Numbered from the stretch's first letter, positions 18,701 through 27,600 are shown. The stretch: 64,000 bases of DNA from Oceanisphaera sp. IT1-181 (GCF_033807535.1 NZ_CP136857.1:50363-114362), one strand, 5' to 3'. Made by a program: numbers and translations. The notes: a model not told the origin generated them from the letters alone.

Positions 18701-19413
18701 AAGGCTTAATTTATGCCCATGCTGGTAATGAAGGCTTTGATAAACTTGTCGCCGATGATAATTATCAAACTTTTCCTGCCGATGAAGACGGTATTATTCC
18801 GTTTACTGATCAAGAATGGTTTAAAGACGATGCCACTAACCTATTCCGCGATTTTGTGCGCACAGCGTGGGCAGAAGAGCATCTGCAGCAAAACCTCGAC
18901 TTTGTCGCCGAGTCGCTGTGCTTACACGCCATTAAACCGCGAAAAAATGAGTCATCACTAGAGACGATTCGCCGTTATCTGTCGACCCAGTTCTATAAAG
19001 ACCATTTAAAGACCTATAAGAAGCGCCCTATTTACTGGCTGTTTAGCTCTGGCAAAGAAAAAGCCTTTGAGTGCCTGGTGTATTTACACCGTTATAACGA
19101 AGGCACATTAGCGCGGATGCGTACCGAGTATGTTAGCCCACTGCTGGGTAAATATGACGCTTATACCGGGCAGTTAGATAAACAGATCGAAAACGCCAGC
19201 TCTACCGCAGAAGCCAACAGTCTGAAAAAAGAACTGGTCGCCTTGCAGAAAAAACAGGTCGAGCTACGGGAGTTTGACGACAAGCTCAAGCACTACGCTG
19301 ACATGCGCATCAGCATAGATTTAGATGACGGTGTAAAGGTAAACTACGGTAAATTCGGCGATCTGCTGGCCAACGTCAAAGACATTACCGGCTCAGCACC
19401 CAAGGTGAAGTAA
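15793..19413 (+). CDS. pglX: BREX-1 adenine-specific DNA methyltransferase PglX
   Basis: A 1206-residue protein. Methyltransferase motif I DPACGSGH is at about 309-316 and catalytic motif IV NPPYMG is at about 514-519. PglX methylates one adenine in a short non-palindromic site to mark self DNA. Residues about 570-950 (17.5-18.65 kb), the specificity region, are conspicuously AT-rich and Lys/Asn/Ile-rich compared with both flanks. That indicates replacement of the target-recognition part by recombination. The start was set at MNTNNIKKYAPQ. An in-frame start 108 bp upstream lies inside the previous gene. The stop overlaps the next start by one base. Confidence 0.95.
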   Translation: MNTNNIKKYAPQARREFMTAVAKRLNQLGIDANKKGELELAEATVTGSIMQVAGNSFEASLAPLRRKLVTQAEQQGFVALVEHMAYTWFNRLCAIRYMELKDYLGHGLRVLSHPQNASGFEILDHAEEAATELDLNREQVIELKLAGNKDEALYRMLLLGQCHKLHQAMPFLFDALDDGSELLLPDNLTRTDSVLRGLVDDIPEEDWEQVEVIGWLYQFYISEKKDQVMGKVVKSEDIPAATQLFTPNWIVKYLVQNSVGRHWLQTYPDSSIKADLEYYIEPGEQPEEVLAAIQANTPDTIAPESIKVLDPACGSGHILIEAYNVLKAIYEDRGYRSRDIPLLILENNLFGIDIDDRAAQLSGFSLMMMARQDDRRIFERSSTKGGALKLNVLSMQQSDHLAADKLLTELNLTSSWDQGVSMGLFEEAQTSLGQEDSRYALVRKTLERFEQAKTFGSLINVPAEEADELAALLTDLQQLAENGDVMQKPAANTLLPFIHQAWLLAQRYDAVIANPPYMGSNGMNAELKKFAAKVYPNSKSDLFAIFMEHAFSLLKPLGFNAQINMQSWMFLPTYKNLREWMINEKTIISMIHLGTRAFSQISGDVVQTTAWVIENTLKANYQSTYFRLIDGNEEDKKNRLLNRWCKPLLKNQSQFNKIDGCPIAYWLDTSIVESFNSLKIGDVANVEGKNITSDNERFLRFHWEINGKSIGVGNKWLLYSKGGSFRKWYGNLENVINWSIEARDYYKKHPSGRIISENQWYKKGITWSPVATDGTGFRLLPKNTTFDSKGLAIFPNDIENLYKITAVLNSSYGRMILNTLNPTIMINLIDVISVPYKDIFVSDEAKKLVEIHKEDWDESELSLEFKVNNIIKIKNKIKLEYAFDEIVKLADNRVGVALNLELEINNKVNNVYSLTPDFLPNLTVKDITMYCNPIFIFQDRSADCYRSDSISKLISYAIGCMMGRYSLDHEGLIYAHAGNEGFDKLVADDNYQTFPADEDGIIPFTDQEWFKDDATNLFRDFVRTAWAEEHLQQNLDFVAESLCLHAIKPRKNESSLETIRRYLSTQFYKDHLKTYKKRPIYWLFSSGKEKAFECLVYLHRYNEGTLARMRTEYVSPLLGKYDAYTGQLDKQIENASSTAEANSLKKELVALQKKQVELREFDDKLKHYADMRISIDLDDGVKVNYGKFGDLLANVKDITGSAPKVK

Positions 19414-20474
19414 TGAGAATTAGTGCCATATACAGTCAAGCCGTCGGTCCGCTCAAAGATGGCGAACTCTCTTTCGACAATGATTGGACAGGAGAGGTAG
19501 AGTCACGGGTGTTACTGACCGGCCCAAACGGCTGCGGTAAGTCTACCGTGCTACGCGGCATCGCTAAATTGTGGGAGGCGTTAGCTTACTGGCTCGCTCA
19601 GCGAAAAGTGCTGCCACAAAAACACGACTCCCGTAAATGGCTGCAAAGTTGGGATGGCTTGGCGGTAGTCTTAACTGACATAGATGGCATTTGTCAGGGC
19701 AAAGTCGGCCTTATCTTTGGCACCATGGAATGGTGTGAAAAAATGCAGCAACAGCTGCCAGATGTGGCATGGATTGGCGAGTCGGTTGCCAGAACGGGTA
19801 AACCAGGACAGCCAAGAAGAGCCTTGTATCTGCCTAAAGGGTCTTGGGTGGATGACTGGTCACACAAACATCGGCAACTTATTTTGTCCGCCGAAAAAGT
19901 GTCTGCGCCTAACTTAATGTATTTGGATGCCGAAGAGCGCCGTTGGGTGACGCCGAAGAAAAATATCTCGGAGCCCTTGCCGGATCTATTAACCCAGCGC
20001 TGGTTAACTAAATATGTAGTGACCGACGATTGGAAAGGCCAGCTGGAAGCCTCCTTGATCAACCTAAAAACCACCCAGTTACATAAATACCATGAGGTGA
20101 TCCGCGGTTTAAATCACTTTTTAATGGGCAAAGAAATTGACCCTGATATTAAACCCGGTGAAAGCAGGCTGCGGGTTAAAATTAAGAACGCACGAGGCGT
20201 GCATCACGGCATTGATGAACTCAGTGCTGGTGAGCATCAGGTATTAATTATTTTATATCTGCTACATCGCTGGGTGCAGCCCGGCGGCATAGTGCTAATC
20301 GATGAACCTGATCTGTATTTGCATCCTTCTTTAGTTAATCCGCTACTGGATGCCCTTGAACAAACCACGCTCAAGTTAGGTGGCCAGTTGATTATTACCT
20401 CGCATTCGGTTGATGTGTGGCGACGCTACGAAAGCCTCGGCATACGCATCGAACTCAACGCCAGTGAGGAATAA
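19413..20474 (+). CDS. ariA: PARIS-like ATPase (AriA-type) inside BREX
   Basis: A 353-residue ABC-type ATPase: Walker A LLTGPNGCGKSTVLRGI (about 33-49), ABC signature-like ELSAGEHQVLII (about 268-279), Walker B GIVLIDEPDLYLHPSL (about 290-305), and H-loop IITSHSVDVW. In PARIS, AriA senses phage anti-restriction proteins and releases the AriB nuclease. An AriA-AriB-like pair between pglX and pglZ is known from Salmonella BREX loci. Here the start overlaps the pglX stop (TAATG) and the stop is 2 bp before the next start. It is shorter than E. coli AriA, so it is PARIS-like rather than certain PARIS. Confidence 0.8.
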   Translation: MRISAIYSQAVGPLKDGELSFDNDWTGEVESRVLLTGPNGCGKSTVLRGIAKLWEALAYWLAQRKVLPQKHDSRKWLQSWDGLAVVLTDIDGICQGKVGLIFGTMEWCEKMQQQLPDVAWIGESVARTGKPGQPRRALYLPKGSWVDDWSHKHRQLILSAEKVSAPNLMYLDAEERRWVTPKKNISEPLPDLLTQRWLTKYVVTDDWKGQLEASLINLKTTQLHKYHEVIRGLNHFLMGKEIDPDIKPGESRLRVKIKNARGVHHGIDELSAGEHQVLIILYLLHRWVQPGGIVLIDEPDLYLHPSLVNPLLDALEQTTLKLGGQLIITSHSVDVWRRYESLGIRIELNASEE

Positions 20475-20476
20475 GC

Positions 20477-21292
20477 ATGGCCTCCATCAATACGATAATA
20501 AAAAACATTAAAGAACAAAAAATTGGTGCCTCACAGAAGCGAGTGTTCGTGGTAGAGGGCAGTGACGATGTGCATAGCTTTGAGCTGTTAATGTCGAGAG
20601 TTAACTCCAACTGGTCGCAAAAATGGGTAATTGCACCAGCGGGCAGCAAGAAGAATGTGGTCGAAATTATCAAGCAAGAAACGAACTGGGTTGGCTTGGT
20701 AGACCGAGATGATTGGCAAGAAGACAAAATCACCGAGCTTAGTCATCAGTATCAAAACTTACTGTTTTTGCCACGCTATTGCATTGAGAACTATCTCATT
20801 AATCCCGATGAGTTATGGCAAGCCCTACCCGACAAGCAGCAAGCAAAAATTATCGATGGCCTAGACGGCTTGCGCGCAGCCTTGGTCACAGACTTAGATA
20901 AATGGGTAAGGCATGGCATTTTATGGTCTGTGGTCAATCCACTTTGGGAAGGGCTGCGCTCGTTAGGCTTTAAAGATAAGTTGCTGGACCCAAAAAACAT
21001 TGATGATGAAGGCTCGATTATCGAGACCTTGCGTGAATGGCATGTTTATTTAGATCCCGAGCGAATTTGGACTTTGTATCAAGAGAAGATGGCCGAGGTA
21101 AATAATAAGTCGCAATCAGACAAGCTGTCGCTCTTCGTTCATGGAAAATGCTTTTACGAACAGGTAGTGGATCCTGCACTAGACCAGTTGCTGGGCCAAA
21201 AAGGCAAAAATCACCGCCAATTTTCTATTATTAAAAACCTGCCCGCCCCCGAGGATTTACAGCCTGTATGGCAAAAACTGGAGTTAATTTAA
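20477..21292 (+). CDS. ariB: PARIS-like TOPRIM protein (AriB-type, DUF4435)
   Basis: A 271-residue protein with RVFVVEGSDDVHSFELL (about 22-38; Glu and Asp of TOPRIM motif 1), GLVDRDDW (about 76-83; the DxD-like motif) and LPRYCIENYLINPDEL (about 98-113), all characteristic of DUF4435 and AriB. AriB is the toxic effector of PARIS and cleaves host tRNA when released. The last codons overlap the pglZ start by one base (TAATG). The tight coupling implies it is always made with BREX and held in check by its ATPase partner. Confidence 0.82.
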   Translation: MASINTIIKNIKEQKIGASQKRVFVVEGSDDVHSFELLMSRVNSNWSQKWVIAPAGSKKNVVEIIKQETNWVGLVDRDDWQEDKITELSHQYQNLLFLPRYCIENYLINPDELWQALPDKQQAKIIDGLDGLRAALVTDLDKWVRHGILWSVVNPLWEGLRSLGFKDKLLDPKNIDDEGSIIETLREWHVYLDPERIWTLYQEKMAEVNNKSQSDKLSLFVHGKCFYEQVVDPALDQLLGQKGKNHRQFSIIKNLPAPEDLQPVWQKLELI

Positions 21293-23964
21293 TGCAAACC
21301 AGTGAACTGGCCAAAGGCATTGCCGCCAAGTTTGAACACAGTCGCCTCGTGTTTTGGTACGACGCCGAGCAACGGTTTACCGATGAAGCCACTCAATTTG
21401 CGGTTGAGGGCATAACTGGCCTTGATGTTTGTGTGCTGAACATGAGTGAGCTGTCGGTTTTACAAACCAAGAAGCGCATTGAGTTAGATGAGCCGCTGCA
21501 GGCATTTTTGTTGTACTTCCCCCACGCAGAGCCAGAGCCAGATAACGACTGGTTACTAGACGTGCGCTTATACAGCGAACAGTTTTTTGCCGATCACAGT
21601 TCTATGCTACTCACCGAGCTGGGTATTCCGCTGATGGCCTTGCGCTCTCATATTCATGGACGCCAAGCGTTTTTAAATGACAAACAACGCAGATTGCACC
21701 TTAAAAAATGGGTAACAGAAGCGGAAAACGAACAGTCGCTAGACTGTAAAATGATCGCCGTAGTTGCCAAAGCTGATTCAGCTTCGTTAAAGGATATCTT
21801 ACAGTCGTTACTAAAAGATTATGCCGATTCTCTTGGTCAAGGGGCGGACACGCCACCGGCGCTTGAGCAGCTAAGCAAATTTGGTTTAACCGATGCCTTG
21901 TGGACTGAGCTTGGCCAGGAATTTGGTTATCGAGCGGAAAAGCCGAGCATTAATGATTTTGTGCTTAAGCTATTTTGCACTGAATTTTGGAGTCATCTTG
22001 AAAACGCCAATCGTGACTGGTTGCGCAACAACGTATTAGCATCGGCGTCTTGCCGCTCTACCGCCTTGGCATTTATGAGCAGTTGGCGGGATAGCCGACA
22101 GTTTTCTGCCAGCTATGAACAAATTGCCAAGATGCTGGAGCAGGAGTTAGAGATTGGCCGCCATAGTCTGGCTTATCAGCCGCTAGAGCTTTTGGAGTGT
22201 GAAACCTTTGAAGCCATTGAACAAAGCATGATCCGCGGCTTAGTACTGGAATTACTGGATACTAGCCAACAACTGGATAAAGTTTTGTTCGAACGTATGT
22301 TATCGCGGCGCATGGCCAGCCACTGGGTAATGTCTCGTGCTGAATATCGGGCTATCTATGAGGCACTGCGAGCCGCGGAAGTATTGCTGCATTTACGCCA
22401 ACGCTATGTTGATGGCTTTCATTATCAGTCTGCCGCGGCCATGTATCAGGCTTATACCGAAGAGCTTTATCAGTTTGATCAGGCTTATCGAAACTTTAAT
22501 GAGCATGTGCATTCAGTACAAAGCAAAGGTGCCGACATTTTGCGCCAGCTCGATGACGAAGTAGAAAGCTTATATACCACCTGGTACCTCTATGAGCTGA
22601 GCTTGGCGTGGGATGGACTATTGGCAAAAGATTTGTGTGCCACCAATACATCCGGTGACGACTCGCAGCTGACTACTTGGCAACTGCCTGGCGTGCCCGC
22701 TCAACAAAGCTTTTATCAACGAGAAGTACAAAGTCTATTTAACACCACGCAAATTAAGCGGGTGTTTGTGGTGATCTCTGATGCCTTGCGTTATGAAGTG
22801 GCTCACGAGCTAAGCACCAGCATTAATAATGAACGCCGGTTTAAAGCCGACTTAAGCACGCAACTTGGCGTATTACCCAGCTATACCCAACTGGGCATGG
22901 CGGCGTTATTGCCCCATCAAGAGTTAAGCTATAGAGCCGCCAGCGATCAAAGTGCCATTGTGTATGCTGACGGCCAATCGACCAGCGGTATCGAGAATCG
23001 CCATGCCATTCTACAAAAAGTAAATGGCTTAGCCGTGACCGCTAGGGAGCTAATGCGCTGGACTAACCAAGAAGGTCGCGAAAAAGTAAAAGACGCGGCT
23101 GTGGTGTATATCTATCACGACACCATAGATGCTATTGGTGACAAAGGCGCTACCGAAGATAAAACGTTTGAAGCCTGCCGCGCTGCCATTAATGAGCTCA
23201 AAGACTTAGTGGGTCGGGTGATCAATCGCCTGAATGGTAGCCGAGTCTTAATTACCGCCGACCATGGTTTTTTGTTTCAACAGCAAGCTTTGGCAGCCGC
23301 CGATAAAACCGTGCTGCAGCATAAAGCCGAGGGCGCCATTGAAGCGAAGAAGCGTTATATCATTGGTGAGCAGTTAACCGCCGGTCACGTTTGTTGGAAA
23401 GGTGAAATCAAGGTTTCAACTGCCAAGTCGCGAAATACGGAACTAAGCAGCCACTTGCCTAATACTGAGTTTATATTGCCAAAAGGCGTACAGCGCTTTC
23501 ACTTTGTGGGCGGGGCTAAGTTTGTGCACGGTGGCGCCATGCCACAAGAGGTCTGTGTGCCGGTATTGCAGGTACGTGAGTTACAAAAAGAACAAGTGGC
23601 CAAGCACGAGAAGCAGCCGGTGGGCGTGGTAGTAGCCACCCAACCCATTAAGCTGGTGAACAGTATTGATAAGATCCGTTTCATTCAAACCGATCCGGTG
23701 AGTGAGCGCACCGTGGCCCGCCAGCTTGATGTGTTTATTGTGGACCCCGCGGGTAATACCGTATCCAGCCGTGAAACGCTGAATTTTGATAGTATCAGTA
23801 AGGCCATGGACGACCGCGTCCGTGTAGCTCGACTTAAGCTGATTGGCGCACAGTTTGATCGCAACGCCGCTTATACCTTGGTGTTAGAAAATACCGCGAC
23901 CCGTACTCGCTATAACCAGTATGCGGTAACTATAGATTTGGCGTTTCAAGATGACTTTTTTTAA
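21292..23964 (+). CDS. pglZ: BREX phosphatase-superfamily protein PglZ
   Basis: An 890-residue protein. The PglZ domain (alkaline-phosphatase superfamily) contains VFVVISDALRYEVAHELS (about 489-506), VYIYHDTIDAIGDKG (about 605-619) and VLITADHGFLF (about 652-662), which supply the Asp/His metal ligands. Type 1 BREX requires PglZ for both methylation and defence. The N-terminal 400 residues are helical and less conserved. The frame opens 24 bp earlier, but the ATG overlapping the preceding stop was preferred. brxL follows after 9 bp. Confidence 0.95.
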   Translation: MQTSELAKGIAAKFEHSRLVFWYDAEQRFTDEATQFAVEGITGLDVCVLNMSELSVLQTKKRIELDEPLQAFLLYFPHAEPEPDNDWLLDVRLYSEQFFADHSSMLLTELGIPLMALRSHIHGRQAFLNDKQRRLHLKKWVTEAENEQSLDCKMIAVVAKADSASLKDILQSLLKDYADSLGQGADTPPALEQLSKFGLTDALWTELGQEFGYRAEKPSINDFVLKLFCTEFWSHLENANRDWLRNNVLASASCRSTALAFMSSWRDSRQFSASYEQIAKMLEQELEIGRHSLAYQPLELLECETFEAIEQSMIRGLVLELLDTSQQLDKVLFERMLSRRMASHWVMSRAEYRAIYEALRAAEVLLHLRQRYVDGFHYQSAAAMYQAYTEELYQFDQAYRNFNEHVHSVQSKGADILRQLDDEVESLYTTWYLYELSLAWDGLLAKDLCATNTSGDDSQLTTWQLPGVPAQQSFYQREVQSLFNTTQIKRVFVVISDALRYEVAHELSTSINNERRFKADLSTQLGVLPSYTQLGMAALLPHQELSYRAASDQSAIVYADGQSTSGIENRHAILQKVNGLAVTARELMRWTNQEGREKVKDAAVVYIYHDTIDAIGDKGATEDKTFEACRAAINELKDLVGRVINRLNGSRVLITADHGFLFQQQALAAADKTVLQHKAEGAIEAKKRYIIGEQLTAGHVCWKGEIKVSTAKSRNTELSSHLPNTEFILPKGVQRFHFVGGAKFVHGGAMPQEVCVPVLQVRELQKEQVAKHEKQPVGVVVATQPIKLVNSIDKIRFIQTDPVSERTVARQLDVFIVDPAGNTVSSRETLNFDSISKAMDDRVRVARLKLIGAQFDRNAAYTLVLENTATRTRYNQYAVTIDLAFQDDFF

Positions 23965-23973
23965 GGTGTGAAC

Positions 23974-26250
23974 ATGAACCAAGATGATTCCCAGCACAGC
24001 CATTCTGTACCTCAAGAAGGCGAATGGCAGAGTAACGATGAGCAACAGTCTCTAGAGACTGATGCCGCCATTACTCAACAAATTTATGTTGAGAACATGC
24101 ATGTTCATACTCAACCTTATGCTGATGGTACTAACCATTATGATGAAGTAGCGCCTGGCATCGATAACGCAGATTTAGCACCACCTTCAAATCTAGTTAA
24201 AGAAGAAATAAAAGCACTGCAAGCCCACGACTTAGATGACTTGCTGAATACGCACTTTAAAGGCCGTGTGGTACGTAAAGATCTCACTAAGCAGCTGAAA
24301 GAAGGCGCTAACGTTCCCGTGTACGTACTGGAGTATTTGTTAGGCATGTACTGCGCGTCTGACGATGATGAGGTGGTTGCCACAGGCTTAGAAAACGTAA
24401 AACGGATCTTGGCTGAAAACTACGTACGCCCCGATGAAGCCGAAAAGATTAAGTCGATTATTCGTGAACGCGGCTCGTTTAAAATCATCGACAAAGTAGG
24501 TGTGAGGCTTAATCAGAAAAAAGACGTTTACGAGGCTATGCTATCTAACCTCGGCATTAAAGATGCCTTAGTGCCGACCAACATTGTGAGTGACAATGAA
24601 AAGCTATTGACCGGCGGCATCTGGTGCATGATCACGGTGCAGTATTTTTTTGAAGAGGGCCAAAAGACCTCACCGTTTTCAATTTTAAACTTAAAGCCCA
24701 TTCAAATGCCGTCCATGAATATGGACGAAATATTTACCGGCCGCGCTCAGTTTAATACCGACCAATGGATGGACGTTTTGCTTCGCTCTATTGGCATGGA
24801 GCCCACTAATCTGGATCAGCGCACTAAGTGGCACCTAATCGCGCGGATGATCCCCTTTGTTGAAAACAACTATAACGTATGTGAGCTTGGCCCCCGCGGC
24901 ACTGGTAAGAGTCACGTCTATAAAGAGTGCTCCCCTAACTCTTTGCTGGTCTCTGGCGGCCAAACCACGGTGGCTAACCTCTTCTATAACATGAGCTCTC
25001 GCCAAGTGGGCTTAGTCGGCATGTGGGACGTGGTGGCGTTTGATGAAGTAGCCGGCATTAACTTTAAAGATAAAGACGGCATTCAGATCATGAAAGACTA
25101 CATGGCCTCGGGCTCATTCGCCCGTGGACGTGATTCTATTGAAGCTAAAGCATCCATGGTGTTCGTAGGTAACATTAACCAAAGTGTAGAAACCTTGGTT
25201 AAAACCAGTCACCTGTTAGCGCCCTTTCCTGACGCCATGATAGACACTGCCTTTTTTGACCGTTTTCATGCTTATATTCCCGGCTGGGAAATCCCGAAAA
25301 TGCGCCCGGAGTTCTTTACCGATCGCTACGGCTTGATCACTGACTATTTAGCCGAGTACATGCGTGAGATGCGCAAGCGCACTTTTGCTGATGCCATCGG
25401 TCGTTTCTTTAAGATGGGCAACAACCTTAACCAAAGAGACGTGATAGGCGTACGCCGTACCGTATCTGGCTTATTAAAACTGTTACATCCAGACAGTAAC
25501 TTTACCAAAGAAGACGTGCGAGCTTGCCTTACTTACGCGTTAGAAACTCGCCGACGGGTTAAAGAGCAGCTGAAGAAGCTGGGCGGCATGGAGTTTTTCG
25601 ATGTGCACTTTAGTTACATCGACAACGACAGCCTAGAAGAGTTTTTTGTGAATGTGCCCGAACAAGGTGGCAGTAGCTTGATCCCAGAAGGGTTAGGCAA
25701 ACCCGGCGTGGTGCACATGGTCACCAAGGGCGCTACATCTGGCCAATTGGGTTTATACCGCTTTGAAACACAAATGACGCCAGGCAATGGCAAGCACTCT
25801 ACCTCTGGCTTAGGCTCAAACACGCCCGCCAAAGAAGCAATACGGGTAGGTTTTGACTATTTTAGAGGCAACCTAAATCGCATTAGCGCATCCGCCCGCT
25901 TTACTGATCGTGAGTATCATCTACATGTGGTTGAGCTCCATAACACCGGCCCCAGTACCACTACCAGCCTAGCGGCATTGGTATCATTTTGTTCTGTATT
26001 AATGAATAAGCCAGTACAAGAGCAAATGGTGGTGTTAGGTGATATGAGCTTAGGCGGCGTGGTAAACCCAGTATCAGACCTAGCAGGCAGCTTGCAAATG
26101 GCGATGGACAGCGGCGGACGCAAAGTATTACTACCCATGGCATCTGCCTCCGACATTCCAACTGTACCCGCAGAGCTATTCTCAAAGTTCCAAATCAGCT
26201 TCTACGCAGATCCAGTAGACGCGGTGTTTAAAGCGCTGGGTGTGCAGTAG
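23974..26250 (+). CDS. brxL: BREX Lon-like AAA+ protease/ATPase BrxL with N-terminal extension
   Basis: A 758-residue protein. The conserved family start (LDDLLNTHFKGRVVRKDLTK) only appears at about residue 82. Before it lies an acidic, Gln/Asp/His-rich extension not usual in BrxL. Walker A GPRGTGKSHVYKE is at about 307-319, Walker B VVAFDEVAG follows, and a Lon-like domain occupies the last 200 residues (GPSTTTSLAAL, then VVNPVSDLAGSLQMA and GGRKVLLP). BrxL forms DNA-binding hexamer rings and executes exclusion. A GTG at 23968 is an alternative start, but AAGG is then too close. No clear terminator follows. Confidence 0.93.
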   Translation: MNQDDSQHSHSVPQEGEWQSNDEQQSLETDAAITQQIYVENMHVHTQPYADGTNHYDEVAPGIDNADLAPPSNLVKEEIKALQAHDLDDLLNTHFKGRVVRKDLTKQLKEGANVPVYVLEYLLGMYCASDDDEVVATGLENVKRILAENYVRPDEAEKIKSIIRERGSFKIIDKVGVRLNQKKDVYEAMLSNLGIKDALVPTNIVSDNEKLLTGGIWCMITVQYFFEEGQKTSPFSILNLKPIQMPSMNMDEIFTGRAQFNTDQWMDVLLRSIGMEPTNLDQRTKWHLIARMIPFVENNYNVCELGPRGTGKSHVYKECSPNSLLVSGGQTTVANLFYNMSSRQVGLVGMWDVVAFDEVAGINFKDKDGIQIMKDYMASGSFARGRDSIEAKASMVFVGNINQSVETLVKTSHLLAPFPDAMIDTAFFDRFHAYIPGWEIPKMRPEFFTDRYGLITDYLAEYMREMRKRTFADAIGRFFKMGNNLNQRDVIGVRRTVSGLLKLLHPDSNFTKEDVRACLTYALETRRRVKEQLKKLGGMEFFDVHFSYIDNDSLEEFFVNVPEQGGSSLIPEGLGKPGVVHMVTKGATSGQLGLYRFETQMTPGNGKHSTSGLGSNTPAKEAIRVGFDYFRGNLNRISASARFTDREYHLHVVELHNTGPSTTTSLAALVSFCSVLMNKPVQEQMVVLGDMSLGGVVNPVSDLAGSLQMAMDSGGRKVLLPMASASDIPTVPAELFSKFQISFYADPVDAVFKALGVQ

Positions 26251-26303
26251 CAAAATGAATGCACCGCTTGTTGCAGGCGAAACATGCAACTTGATCGTAA
26301 GCG

Positions 26304-26481
26304 TCACAGCATCCACACCTGTTTAGGCCCCGAGCGGGAGATCTCCAGAGCATAGGGAACCTCTTCTTGGCGGCAGGCTTGAGCTAACGTTTTTACATCC
26401 GTAGCCCAATCAGCCTTGCCAAAATCGACTGCTAACAGATGGCTGCGATTATCCAGCAAGTCAGGAAATAACCAAACATGC
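26304..26481 (-). pseudogene. Remnant of a TOTE-type archaeo-eukaryotic primase
   Basis: A short minus-strand frame reads SHLLAVDFGKADWATDVKTL...CRQEEVPYALEISRSG...VWML. It matches the primase-domain pattern (HLLAVDFDK..., LERSRSGNGxHVWIFF) of the TOTE conflict system proteins as I remember them. In TOTE this primase sits in a large helicase/endonuclease fusion. Only about 55 codons remain, with a stop upstream and the catalytic neighbourhood missing, so it is a relic of another defence gene beside BREX. Confidence 0.5.
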
Positions 26482-26494
26482 TATTGCAGTAGTC

Positions 26495-26838
26495 GCTCTA
26501 GCGACAGAGGCTGCTGATGATTTTGGATCGCTCCACCATCATGGCTATCAGCCCTTCGGAGCGCTCAGAAACTGGATAAGGGTGTTCCTCGGTTACCTGT
26601 AACCGCCGAGTCAGCGAAGAACGTAGTGACTGTACATTCAGGGTGTCGTTTTCGATGGCAGAAGAAGCCACAATGCTTTGCAGTAGCGTATCCAAAGCCT
26701 GTGCGTGTGGCTAACGCTTTGCCGATTAGTACGCCAGATTTAAGGCGCACATTACGTAGGCGGGGTGCGATAAGGTCTTCATTCCAAGTAAATGAAGGCC
26801 AGTGTGACTGCTGCCAGATCCAAGTTTAAGTCATGCTT
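26495..26838 (-). pseudogene. Fic-family protein remnant (DUF4172 N-terminus)
   Basis: In two minus-strand frames: WIWQQSHWPSFTWNEDLIAP...LRNVRLKSGVLIGKAL, then after a frameshift LLQSIVASSAIENDTLNVQS...LRSSLTRRLQ...EGLIAMMV. This is the DUF4172-type N-terminal region of Fic proteins, including the inhibitory-helix-like (S/T)xxxE motif SSAIEN. The catalytic HPFxxGNGR region is absent. It is truncated beside the primase relic, indicating deletions in this stretch. Confidence 0.65.
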
Positions 26839-27209
26839 AACCGTTACTAAACAAACCATGAGCCGAATATGGTATTTAATCGGCTCAAGCGATATCTCCA
26901 CTTCTTGAGCCCGAAATTTATCCGCTGCCGTTATAGTTTGTTATGCCAACATTCAAATTTTGTCTTAAGTACACGTAACTATTCAGCATATACCCATAGT
27001 GGTTAGGAGATAAAAAAACACTACATATTGTGTTTTTTGCGTTCCGTAATGTATGAAAATGAGTCGAATTCAGTATTTCCTATAGCGTTAAAAATTTGAC
27101 TGTTTGTTTTATATGTATTTATTTTCTAAAAACAAACTGAATAGTTACAGTGCAAGTGCACTAGAAAATCTGTCACAAGCAACCCCTCAACCCCAGGAAA
27201 TATTGCTGC
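26839..27209. other. AT-rich intergenic region
   Basis: No gene or clear repeat seen; the sequence between a Fic relic and an IS5 relic. Confidence 0.4.
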
Positions 27210-27600
27210 CCAAGTGAGCCTAGAAAGTACTACCTACGTTACTCAGCCCACTTAGACGCCGTCGGATACACCAAGTGTCTGCTGGTGGTGCGTATGCTGC
27301 CATCAATTACTGTTCAAAAAAGGCAGTATGGCTACCATCCCACCGCATAGAAATGCCAAGCACTGAGAGGAAGGTCATCCTAGAAATGAAGCGGTTGTTG
27401 CGCTTAAATCGGGTAACTTGGATGAGTGGAAAACACGATCTGATTACCATAAGCGTTCATTCTCAGAGACCGCCATGTCTCGATATAAACAGCTTAGTCC
27501 GACCTTAAGCTTGCGTAAATACAACGGCCAAGTGAGCGAAATATTAGCCGGAGTAAAGGTCATGAACAAAATCATCGGACTGGGTATGTCAGGGAAAACG
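27210..27600 (+). pseudogene. IS5-family (IS903-like) transposase remnant
   Basis: Plus-strand frames with shifts give LDAVGYTKCLLVVR and, further on, the conserved tail SDYHKRSFSETAMSRYKQLS...LSLRKYNGQVSEILAGVKVM...NKIIGLGM. This matches the C-terminus of IS903-type IS5 transposases, including the catalytic Glu in SETAMSR. The rest is lost or frameshifted. Confidence 0.7.
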
